From: Vicinamibacteria bacterium
GTDB taxonomy: Bacteria; Acidobacteriota; Vicinamibacteria; Fen-336; JAGNNV01
NCBI GenBank assembly: GCA_016650185.1
Contig: JAENWE010000311.1
Location: 1 to 6,074, forward strand
Direction: 5' to 3'
Length of the DNA: 6,074 nt
The notes under the pieces are model-generated. The model did no database searches, had not been told where the DNA came from, and saw nothing but the letters and a program-made list of their open reading frames with translations. Positions 1-6,052 of this stretch are shown here, piece after piece (position 1 is the stretch's first letter; each line of letters begins with the position of its first letter). A program made the position numbers and the translations under genes.

Positions 1-585
1 CAACCGGTACGCGAGCTCCATCAGCATCTGGGGACCGCCGGTCTCGGGCGAGTGCATACCCGAGGTGAGCCAATAGATCGGTTTGCCGGTCTTGATGATC
101 TTCTGAGCCTGCGCCTCGGTGGTTCTTCGCGGATCGGTCAGAGCCGCCAGGTTCGCCTTGTGAGTGTCGAGGGCCCTGAGGGTAGCTTCGTCAGCGATGG
201 CCAGCATGACCATGTCCCGACCCTCCTCGGACTTGCCGATGGTCCAGAACTTCGCGCGCGGCGACGCTTTGGCCAAGGCCTGGTAGTAGGCGTAGAGGTC
301 CTTCGTATACTCGATCTCCCCCACCTGGCCGATGATGTGGCCGAAGTGCTTCAGGGGAGAGGGAACGGTGGCCGAGGCAGGAAGATGGTCCACGAGTTCG
401 GTGGTGATGCGCGGATCCTGAAGGTTGTCCTTGATGAGCTTCGTATACGCCTCATCGTTCTTCTGGACGGTGGCCTTCTGGACGGTGGCCTTCTGGACGG
501 CGGCGTTCTGGGCGAAGGCGGACGGGGCAAGGCACACCGCGAGGGCCATCGGGACAAGGCTCACGCGGCTCGAAAGTTTGTTCAT
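1..585 (-). CDS. Secreted M14-family zinc carboxypeptidase, N-terminal part (C-terminus outside the window)
   Basis: The visible 195 residues start with a Sec signal peptide: basic MNKLSSR, a hydrophobic core, and likely cleavage at AFA|QN after residue 25. Three copies of a five-residue repeat (A-A/T-V-Q-K, residues 28-42) follow. A region typical of M14 N-termini comes next, with IGKSEEGRDM near residues 116-125. The first zinc-binding motif, HxxE, is in GMHSPETGGP with H178 and E181 as metal ligands. In this family a later His is the third ligand and a Glu is the catalytic base; both would lie beyond the left edge, so activity cannot be judged. The start is well supported: AGGAG lies 5 bases upstream (591-595) and the signal peptide begins right at the Met. 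M14 enzymes remove C-terminal residues from peptides or cell-wall peptides; export implies periplasmic or extracellular action. The gene follows the DHFR-like gene by 55 bases on the same strand. The family call is strong; the substrate is unknown. Confidence 0.9.
   Translation of the reverse strand, partial: MNKLSSRVSLVPMALAVCLAPSAFAQNAAVQKATVQKATVQKNDEAYTKLIKDNLQDPRITTELVDHLPASATVPSPLKHFGHIIGQVGEIEYTKDLYAYYQALAKASPRAKFWTIGKSEEGRDMVMLAIADEATLRALDTHKANLAALTDPRRTTEAQAQKIIKTGKPIYWLTSGMHSPETGGPQMLMELAYRL
461..514. repeat. 15-bp in-frame tandem repeat in the M14 peptidase gene
   Basis: On the plus strand the unit ttctggacggtggcc occurs at 461-475 and identically at 476-490. A copy with two changes lies at 491-505, and a partial copy (ttctgggcg) ends at 514. 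Because the unit is a multiple of three, it adds five residues per copy (A-T-V-Q-K in the protein) directly after the predicted signal-peptide cleavage site. The two identical copies suggest recent duplication by slippage; copy number may vary between strains (inference). Confidence 0.85.
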
Positions 586-626
586 TGGAACTCCTGTTTC
601 AAGAGAGGGCAAGGGTGGGCGTAGGT

Positions 627-640
627 TCACACGCGTGCGA
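627..640. other. Imperfect 14-bp palindrome between the reductase and peptidase genes
   Basis: TCACACGCGTGCGA is a two-fold symmetric sequence with one mismatched pair. It lies immediately after the stop codon of the DHFR-like gene and about 42 bases before the start of the M14 peptidase gene. It could be a regulator binding site or a short RNA hairpin (5-bp stem with one G-U pair and a CGCG loop). No T-run follows it on the transcribed strand, so an intrinsic terminator is unlikely. It could be chance in GC-rich DNA. Confidence 0.25.
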
Positions 641-1228
641 TCAACTGTCACCGCTGGGCCGGACAGAATCGCTGTCGAAGGGCGCAACCGCTTGCGGGCG
701 GCCATCCACTTCATACTCGGTCTGAACCAGGCCGCTTGGATAGGACCGTGTCGCCACGTGGCGCAGCCGGACATCGCGGGGCAGACTCCCAAAAAGTGGA
801 ATTCCGTCGCCAATCAGCACCGGAACCCGAGTCACGACCAGGCGATCAATCAGAGCGGACCGAAGGAATCTTTGAATGGTGATGCCCCCGTCCACGTAAA
901 TATGCCGGGCCGCGGACGCGGCTAGGCGCGACGCGATCCCGGCCGGCTCGCCGCCCATGTGCTCAACGTTGCCTCCTCGGGAGACTGCCACCCCTAGGTC
1001 CACCGGTTGGCTGCTCAGGACCACGACTCGCTTCCCTCCATAGGGCCAGGTCCCGAACCCCAGAACCGTCTCGAACGTCTTCCGACCTAGGACGATCGCG
1101 TCGACGGTCGCGATGAACTCGTCGTATCCGTGAGGTTCGCCACCATCCGCGGGCAGCCAGTCGAGATCGCCGTTCTGCCGTGCCATGAAACCGTCAACAC
1201 TGACGCCAACAAAGACGGATGCCATCAT
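641..1228 (-). CDS. Dihydrofolate reductase-like protein, RibD C-terminal domain family (YwjB/YyaP type)
   Basis: A 195-residue cytosolic protein made of a single RibD-C/DHFR-fold domain. Family motifs appear in the usual order: SVDGFMAR near the N-terminus, DWLP about 15 residues later, GRKTFE near residue 50, the strand VVVLSS, and the C-terminal signature YVDGG followed by DRLVVTRVPVLIGDGIPLFG. In the family these positions form the NADPH and substrate pocket. Members are reductases of pterin- or pyrimidine-like substrates, but most, probably including this one, have no assigned substrate, and they are distinct from classical FolA. About 20 polar residues follow the last core strand. The frame is open upstream to an ATG at 1261, but a strong purine-rich ribosome site ends 6 bases before the ATG at 1228 and the domain begins straight after it, so the shorter start is preferred; the adjacent ATG at 1225 is equally possible. 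The gene lies 89 bases after the metalloprotease and 55 before the M14 peptidase, all on one strand. Confidence 0.9.
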   Translation of the reverse strand: MMASVFVGVSVDGFMARQNGDLDWLPADGGEPHGYDEFIATVDAIVLGRKTFETVLGFGTWPYGGKRVVVLSSQPVDLGVAVSRGGNVEHMGGEPAGIASRLAASAARHIYVDGGITIQRFLRSALIDRLVVTRVPVLIGDGIPLFGSLPRDVRLRHVATRSYPSGLVQTEYEVDGRPQAVAPFDSDSVRPSGDS

Positions 1229-1234
1229 CGCGCG

Positions 1235-1245
1235 CTCCTCCCTCC
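1235..1245 (-). promoter_or_regulatory. Ribosome binding site that decides the start of the DHFR-like gene
   Basis: On the minus strand GGAGGGAGGAG ends 6 bases before the ATG at 1228 and 9 before the ATG at 1225. The in-frame ATG at 1261 lies upstream of this site and would turn it into coding sequence for non-conserved charged residues. That argues for initiation at 1228 or 1225. Confidence 0.75.
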
Positions 1246-1317
1246 GGTCGGTTTGACCCATGCCCCGGGCGCTACACGCCAGGCGGATTCCACTTTCTGA
1301 TCGTGTCGTTGATCAAT

Positions 1318-3864
1318 TCAGCGGTCGCCGAAAACGCCGAAGGCCGAGGCCTCCCGCGAACAGAACGGCTCGATGACGCGTCTCAGGTAATCCATCCCGG
1401 GATCGCCGATGGGAGCGCCCGGTGGCGCGGTCGGCGTGGTCATGAGAGGAGCGGTCAGCGGTCGCTCGTTGAAGCGCTCGATATCCTGGGCAATCAGGGC
1501 TCGACCAGGGTCCGTGCCGCCCATTTTTGTGATGACGGTCAGGACGGCCTGGGCGATGGCGCGCACTTGCGGCATGCGCGCATTGGCCGCCGTATCCATC
1601 AAACGATCGACCACGACCCGTTCGACCGAACGAGCGATCTCCGCTTCATAGGCCGAGGACGTCTGCGCTCCGAAAGTGGAACGGACGACCTCATTCATCA
1701 CGTCGTCGAAGCCGGGCAGAGTCGCATCGAGTGCTTTCTGTTCGACGAGACGCGCCGCGCGTTCATCATCGACCAGGTAAGCCATGGTGAGATCGGCCGC
1801 GACCACCGCGGGGGATATGGCGTCGAAGGTCGAGCCGGTGAAACGCGGAAAAAGTTCACGATGGGGGCCGTAGCCGGGAGGGCGGGGCGGAATGAGCTTC
1901 AAGACACTCTCGGGAACCTTCAGTTCCGAGGGCTTGAGGGTCCGGAGCAGAGCTTCGAGAGCGCCCTTCTGCTCGGCCGCCGTGGACGCCCGGGTGGGGA
2001 CCCGGCCATCTCCCCGCATGGCGTAGATGTAGTGCTGACCTCCCAGCACCGATGACGCCGCCTCAACCTGATAGCGGTGATGCATGAAAAGAGGAACCAG
2101 AGCCTCTTCGAGCGTGGCCATGGGCGCGCCCTTCTGGATGGCGGCTTCCCCAAAGCGAGACAGGGCGGCCCGGCGGACGTCCATCATTCGGTTCAGTTCG
2201 ACGCCCGCGTCGGTGCCGTTCGACCATTGATCCACGCGGGGATGGGCGGCGGTGTCCTGGTTGGTCAGGTAGCGAACATCTTTTTGCCACGCCGCATCAA
2301 GGATCGACGCGAGGGCGGTTTTTTCGTCGGTGCCGGGCGCGAAATCCTGATACCCGTAGGCGATCGCGACCTTGTCCCAGGCTCCGATACCCACGTCGTA
2401 AACCTTGGAGATGTCGAGCGAACCGTCTGCCTTCAGGGTGACCAAGGGGTGCGGATAGTCCATCACGGAGATGCGGCCGGCTTCGGAGTCGTAGTAGTTG
2501 TGCCCGAGGCCGAGAGTGTGGCCGACCTCGTGCGCGGCCAGCTGTCGCATGCGCGCGAGCGCCCATTCGCGAGCCTCCGTCGACACCTCGGTGCCCGTTT
2601 TGTAGGGACCAAGCAAGCCCTCGGCGATGAGGTAGTCCTGCCGCACGCGCAGCGAACCGAGGGTCACCACACCCTTGATGATCTCGCCCGTTCTCGGATC
2701 CGACACCGCACCGCCCGTGCTCCAGCCTCGGGTGGAACGATGAACCCAGTTGATGACGTTGTAGCGGAGGTCGAGGGGGTGAACGTTCTCGGGGCGCATC
2801 TCGACCCGGAAGGCGTTGCGATACCCCGCCGCCTCGAAAGCCTGATTCCACCACCGCGCTCCATCGAGCAGGGCGCTGCGAATCGGCTCGGGCGTGCCCG
2901 GATCGAGGTAATAGATGATGGGCTTGACCGGATCGGAAATCTTCGCTTTCGGATCCACCTTGGCCAGGCGATGTCGTTCGATGAAGTGCTTCTCGAGAGG
3001 CGACCCGAGAGCGGCCGAGCGGTCCTGGAAATCGGGGCCGAAGAAACCCGAGCGAGGATCCATCTCTCTGACCTTGTAGCCGTTGTCCGGTAACTCCGCG
3101 AAAGTGTGGTGGACTCGGATGCTCGCCGCGTCTCTGCTGGCGGCCACGTTTCGCACGCCCTCGAAGAAGGAACCACCGCCGAAATTCTGACCAGGGCCGG
3201 GCGCGGCGCCGCCTTGGGGCGGGCCGGCCTGCTGCTGAAGCGCGTAGGTCAGCTCTACTTCCAGTTCGGTGTTCTTGGGGAAGTTGAGCGCGCCGGCCAT
3301 GTAGACGGCACTGCGTGATTCGTCCAACCGGTAAGCGCCTGGACGCAGGCGGGGAGCGAGGTTCAGATTGTCACGCACGAGGTACGGCGTCGCGTCAACG
3401 AGCACCTTGCCCGGCGACTCGGCCGCCACCGTGAAGCCCCAGAGAATGGAGCGCGCGAACGCCTCCTTGACCGACTGTCGCTCGGCCGCGTTGTCCGTGG
3501 TGGCCCGGAAGTTGTAGTTCGGCGCGACCAACATGACCTTCGGGCCCACCCGCTCGAACATCACCACCTCGGAGCCGGCCTGGGCGCCCCGGTCGATGCC
3601 GATGTCGTTCGACCCGAGGCCCGAGGCGAAGCCGGTGGCATGCAGCATCTCCTCGGAGAAGCGGGCGATCTCCAGATAGATCTTGCCTTCCGCTTCATCC
3701 CAGTAGGCCGGAACAAAGCCGTCGAGCTTCTTCATGTTCGCCGTCTTGTCTTCAAAGGACGGAAGCTTGCCCGCCGTAGGTCGCGAGGGCTGCGCGCTCG
3801 CGGAAGCGGAAAGCAGCACAGAGAGGGCCAAACCGAGAGCGGCACAAGGGGTCAATAGACGCAT
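1318..3864 (-). CDS. Secreted zinc-dependent metalloprotease of the Met-zincin (DUF5118/DUF5117/DUF4953) family
   Basis: An 848-residue protein with a clear Sec signal peptide (MRLL, a hydrophobic core, cleavage at ASA|QP after residue 24). A short DUF5118-like segment follows (about 35-80, including KKLDGFVPAYWD), then a DUF5117-like region (about 90-290), then the catalytic Met-zincin domain. The zinc motif HEVGHTLGLGH spans residues 445-455: H445, H449 and H455 are ligands and E446 is the general base. The Met-turn is SVMDYP with M468, 13 residues after the last His. All key residues are intact, so an active endopeptidase is expected, periplasmic or extracellular. Length fits the family, whose members usually run to 800-900 residues. 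A Gln/Gly/Pro-rich stretch around residues 210-232 looks like a flexible insertion. The start is firm: GAGGAG lies 5 bases upstream (3870-3875) and the signal peptide begins at the Met. It is first in a same-strand set of three genes and divergent from the BrxC-like gene. The natural substrate is unknown. Confidence 0.95.
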   Translation of the reverse strand: MRLLTPCAALGLALSVLLSASASAQPSRPTAGKLPSFEDKTANMKKLDGFVPAYWDEAEGKIYLEIARFSEEMLHATGFASGLGSNDIGIDRGAQAGSEVVMFERVGPKVMLVAPNYNFRATTDNAAERQSVKEAFARSILWGFTVAAESPGKVLVDATPYLVRDNLNLAPRLRPGAYRLDESRSAVYMAGALNFPKNTELEVELTYALQQQAGPPQGGAAPGPGQNFGGGSFFEGVRNVAASRDAASIRVHHTFAELPDNGYKVREMDPRSGFFGPDFQDRSAALGSPLEKHFIERHRLAKVDPKAKISDPVKPIIYYLDPGTPEPIRSALLDGARWWNQAFEAAGYRNAFRVEMRPENVHPLDLRYNVINWVHRSTRGWSTGGAVSDPRTGEIIKGVVTLGSLRVRQDYLIAEGLLGPYKTGTEVSTEAREWALARMRQLAAHEVGHTLGLGHNYYDSEAGRISVMDYPHPLVTLKADGSLDISKVYDVGIGAWDKVAIAYGYQDFAPGTDEKTALASILDAAWQKDVRYLTNQDTAAHPRVDQWSNGTDAGVELNRMMDVRRAALSRFGEAAIQKGAPMATLEEALVPLFMHHRYQVEAASSVLGGQHYIYAMRGDGRVPTRASTAAEQKGALEALLRTLKPSELKVPESVLKLIPPRPPGYGPHRELFPRFTGSTFDAISPAVVAADLTMAYLVDDERAARLVEQKALDATLPGFDDVMNEVVRSTFGAQTSSAYEAEIARSVERVVVDRLMDTAANARMPQVRAIAQAVLTVITKMGGTDPGRALIAQDIERFNERPLTAPLMTTPTAPPGAPIGDPGMDYLRRVIEPFCSREASAFGVFGDR

Positions 3865-3901
3865 GGAGTCTCCTCAATGAACGATGTGGGCGTGCCCGCA
3901 G

Positions 3902-3930
3902 AGTCTATGGCGTTCGAAGCCCGCCGGAAA
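3902..3930 (-). promoter_or_regulatory. Candidate promoter for the metalloprotease gene
   Basis: On the minus strand TAGACT (3907-3902) resembles a -10 box with four of six consensus bases. TTTCCG (3930-3925) stands 17 bases upstream as a poor -35 (three of six). Transcription would begin near 3895, leaving an untranslated leader of about 30 bases that contains the GAGGAG ribosome site. The boxes are weak, so this is a positional guess. Confidence 0.22.
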
Positions 3931-3987
3931 GTGATCGAGATGCGGCCCCTCGACGAACGTCGCTCTCCGCGCGCGCGGGACAGGGGT

Positions 3988-4018
3988 TTGCGGGCCACGC
4001 AGGGCCATGCTCTACACT
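3988..4018 (+). promoter_or_regulatory. Candidate promoter for the BrxC-like gene, possibly giving a leaderless mRNA
   Basis: TACACT (4013-4018) fits a -10 box (four of six) and ends 6 bases before the ATG at 4025, so the first transcribed base could be the A of the start codon. TTGCGG (3988-3993) is a possible -35, but the 19-base spacer is long. No Shine-Dalgarno sequence precedes the ATG at 4025, which would suit a leaderless transcript. If the ATG at 4007 is used instead, this box would lie inside the gene and the promoter must be elsewhere. Confidence 0.25.
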
Positions 4019-4024
4019 TTGCCG

Positions 4025-4372
4025 ATGCTTCTCAAAGACCGGATCACGTTCCTGACCTCGCCCAAGGAGGTCGACGGCTTCCTGAAGGAGAATCCCACCG
4101 CCGCCATTTTCAAGGCCGGGCGCTGCCACAAGACCCCGGAGACTTTCGTTCACGTGGAGGCCCACCTCGGTCCGCGAGACGACCTGAAGCTCGGCATCAT
4201 CAAGGTCGTCGAAGCGCGACCCGCCAGTAACCACGTGGCCGTCCTCACCGGCATCGAACACGAGTCGCCGCAGATCATCCTGTTCAAGGATGGGAAGAAG
4301 GTCTTCGATCGCGACAATTGGGACATCACCGCCGACTCGATGGCCGAAGGGATGAGGGCCGTATCGGCCTGA
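4025..4372 (+). CDS. Monothiol bacilliredoxin BrxC/YtxJ-family protein (DUF2847)
   Basis: A 115-residue thioredoxin-fold protein. It matches the YtxJ/BrxC family along its length: LTSPKEVDGFL at the N-terminus, strand AAIFK leading to the active-site loop, IIKVVEARPASNHVA in the centre, then the signature HESPQIILFKDGK, whose S-P is the expected cis-proline, and NWDITADSM near the end. In Bacillus the family de-bacillithiolates proteins or takes part in bacillithiol redox control through a TCPIS site. Here the loop reads GRCHKT, with C34 the only cysteine in the protein, so it must work as a monothiol if active. The C-terminal half is much closer to the family than the loop. The start is uncertain: an in-frame ATG at 4007 adds six residues and has only a weak AGGG-like site, while the ATG at 4025 gives the usual family length. 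It is divergent from the metalloprotease gene and convergent with the GTPase gene. It hints that the host makes bacillithiol or a similar thiol (inference). Confidence 0.88.
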   Translation: MLLKDRITFLTSPKEVDGFLKENPTAAIFKAGRCHKTPETFVHVEAHLGPRDDLKLGIIKVVEARPASNHVAVLTGIEHESPQIILFKDGKKVFDRDNWDITADSMAEGMRAVSA

Positions 4373-4394
4373 GCTCCTATTTCGCGAGGATGAT

Positions 4395-4412
4395 CCTTGC
4401 CTTCCGGGCAGG
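4395..4412. terminator. Weak hairpin between convergent genes, possible transcription end
   Basis: In the 42-base gap between the convergent BrxC-like and GTPase genes, CCTTGCCTTCCGGGCAGG can fold as a six-pair stem with one bulged base and a five-base loop. It starts two bases after the stop codon of the GTPase gene on the minus strand. No T-run follows on either strand, so it is not a typical intrinsic terminator. It is the only plausible structure in the gap. Confidence 0.22.
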
Positions 4413-4414
4413 AC

Positions 4415-6052
4415 TCACATGGGCAGGAAGAAACGCGCCTCTGTCCCACCGGCGGCGGTGGGTGCGAACCGCGTAAACCCGCCGACTTCGCGGACCAGCT
4501 TTCCTGCTTCACCCAGAGGTCCGCTGCCGGCGCCGGTCGGAATTTTCTGCTGTTGCTCAACCGGGATCAGCGTCGATTGGGCGACCATCAGCATCAGGAA
4601 GTCGCGCTTGGTCTCGGACCCGTCCCGGCTCTTGAGCAAAACCGGCTTCTTCTCGGTTCGCACGCTGATCCTCGCGGAGGGAGCGAGCGCCGCTGCGCCT
4701 TCAACCGCCGCCTTCACCAGTTTATGCACATGAGCCGGCGGGCACAACGGCGGGTCGCCGCCCAGTTGAGCAAACTCTACCGTCGCTCCGCTGGCGGACA
4801 ACCCATCCTGAGCCAGACGCACGCCTTCTTTCAAAATGGCTTCGAGTTGCGATTCGGTCGCGTCGACTGAGACTACTGAAGGCGCAGGCGGCGCGGGCGG
4901 AGGTGGTGTCTTGGAAACCGCCTTCGGCGGGGGGAGGGGAACATTCGGGGACTGGCGTTGCGCGCTCACTTGCTGGGCGAGCCGAGTCGCCGGCCCGGCC
5001 ATGGGCATCGAGGAGGAAGGAAGGGCTCCCCCGGTCGTGATGGCCTGAACCCGCCTTTGGGTCAGGTCGGCCTCGCGCTTGATGGCGGCGATCGCCGCAT
5101 TGCGCTTGATGTCCTCTTTATAAAGGAGGGCAAGGTCCGACTGCGAAAGGATGGCGGACAGTCCGCTGTTGATGGCCTGGATCACGCTCGAGAGAACCTC
5201 CGCCATGTCGACGTTGGACTTGATGGCCTTTTGGAGCAGTTCTTCGATAACCAGGCCGCCCCCGTCGGCGCCGCCCTGCAGCGAAGCGTTCTGGTCGGCC
5301 GACTGAGCCTGGGTCACCGTGACCTTCGACGGCGATATGGAGCCCGGCTTTCCCGACCTCGGCTGCGCTTTGCCGGTGACGTCTTCTGCCTTGCCGGAGA
5401 GCGCTTTGATCGCGGCCGCCACCAGCTCAGGGACGTTCGCAGGATCCAGGCCCTTGTCTTTGAGGTTGTACTTGATGGCGATCGACTGAAGCATCTCCTG
5501 AGCCGCGGCTCCGAAAGTCTCGAGAACGCCCTCTCCGTTTGCCGCCACACCGGGGAAAGCCTTGCGGCCCCAGGCGTTCAACTGACGGTTGAGGTCGGCC
5601 TCGGTGTCGATATCCGGCATGTCGCGCTTGTTGTACTGAAGCACGAGAGGAACTTTCTCGGGAACCAGCCGGTTCGCGAGCAGGTTCACCTTCATGTTCT
5701 CGAAGGCGGCAATATTCTCCTTCGCCATTGACTTCCGCGAATCGGCGACGAAAACGATGCAGTCGGCGCCCGCGAGCACCACGCGACGCGTCGCGTTGTA
5801 CTGGACCTGGCCAGGAACCGTGTAGACCTGGATCTTGAACTCGTAGCCCGAAACCTGGCCAAGGGAAATCGGCAGCAGGTCGAAGAACAGCGTCCGGTCC
5901 TGCGCGGTGTTCAGCGAGACCAGGCTGTTGTGTCCGGTGGGATCGGTGAGGCGATGGATCTGTTCAAGGTTGGTCGTCTTGCCCGACTTCGCGGGCCCGT
6001 AGAAGACGACCTTGGCCTTGATCGTCTTTTCTGCAAAGTTGAACTGAACCAT
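4415..6052 (-). CDS. MglA-like Ras-family GTPase fused to a degenerate histidine-kinase-type ATPase domain
   Basis: A 545-residue protein without signal peptide or membrane segment. Residues 1 to about 200 are an MglA-type GTPase: P-loop GPAKSGKTTN (19-28), switch I DRTLFFD (52-58), MglA-specific switch II YTVPGQ (77-82), FVADS, and NKRD (141-144) for guanine recognition. R53 and Q82 fall at the positions known to matter for catalysis in MglA. About 205-262 is a low-complexity linker. About 264-338 is helical and may be coiled coil, with no histidine that could be a phospho-acceptor. About 367-392 is Pro-rich. From about 395 the sequence follows the order of a histidine-kinase ATPase domain and ends in a GGFTRFAPTAAGGTEARFFL-type strand pair, but the N-box Asn, the DxGxG box and the usual G2 box are not recognisable. 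In Myxococcus MglA controls cell polarity and motility with its GAP MglB; a signalling or polarity role here is inferred. The ribosome site is weak (GGTGGG, six bases upstream), and the start overlaps a TAA stop. Confidence 0.88.
   Translation of the reverse strand: MVQFNFAEKTIKAKVVFYGPAKSGKTTNLEQIHRLTDPTGHNSLVSLNTAQDRTLFFDLLPISLGQVSGYEFKIQVYTVPGQVQYNATRRVVLAGADCIVFVADSRKSMAKENIAAFENMKVNLLANRLVPEKVPLVLQYNKRDMPDIDTEADLNRQLNAWGRKAFPGVAANGEGVLETFGAAAQEMLQSIAIKYNLKDKGLDPANVPELVAAAIKALSGKAEDVTGKAQPRSGKPGSISPSKVTVTQAQSADQNASLQGGADGGGLVIEELLQKAIKSNVDMAEVLSSVIQAINSGLSAILSQSDLALLYKEDIKRNAAIAAIKREADLTQRRVQAITTGGALPSSSMPMAGPATRLAQQVSAQRQSPNVPLPPPKAVSKTPPPPAPPAPSVVSVDATESQLEAILKEGVRLAQDGLSASGATVEFAQLGGDPPLCPPAHVHKLVKAAVEGAAALAPSARISVRTEKKPVLLKSRDGSETKRDFLMLMVAQSTLIPVEQQQKIPTGAGSGPLGEAGKLVREVGGFTRFAPTAAGGTEARFFLPM

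Noticed and set aside
52..925. Open frames on the plus strand opposite the M14 and DHFR-like genes (52-624, 425-925)
   Set aside because: The minus-strand frames carry a signal peptide, the HxxE zinc motif and the RibD-C motifs. The plus frames only reflect the repeat and the GC bias.
1229..1261. Longer N-terminus of the DHFR-like protein from the ATG at 1261
   Set aside because: The added residues are charged and not part of the domain, and they would cover the strong ribosome site in front of the ATG at 1228.
1268..1280. Small inverted repeat GGCG-ctaca-CGCC between the metalloprotease and the DHFR-like gene
   Set aside because: A four-pair stem without a T-run is too weak for a terminator and is expected by chance in GC-rich DNA.
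1219..3093. Two long open frames on the plus strand (1219-2055 and 2077-3093) opposite the metalloprotease gene
   Set aside because: They lie antisense to a gene with an intact catalytic motif and signal peptide. Their translations are rich in Arg, Gly, Asp and His with no recognisable domain, as expected of the complementary strand of GC-rich coding DNA.
3877..4261. Overlapping open frames on both strands (plus 3877-4230, minus 3905-4261) across the divergent region and the BrxC-like gene
   Set aside because: Neither shows a family signature or a ribosome site. They overlap the well-supported BrxC-like frame and would fill the promoter region.
4958..5731. Long plus-strand open frame opposite the GTPase gene
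   Set aside because: It is the complement of the conserved MglA-type domain and its linker, with Arg/Gly/Leu-rich composition and no motif.
4415..6052. Active hybrid histidine kinase reading of the GTPase fusion
   Set aside because: No phospho-acceptor histidine in the helical part, no N-box Asn and no DxGxG box can be seen, so kinase activity is not supported.
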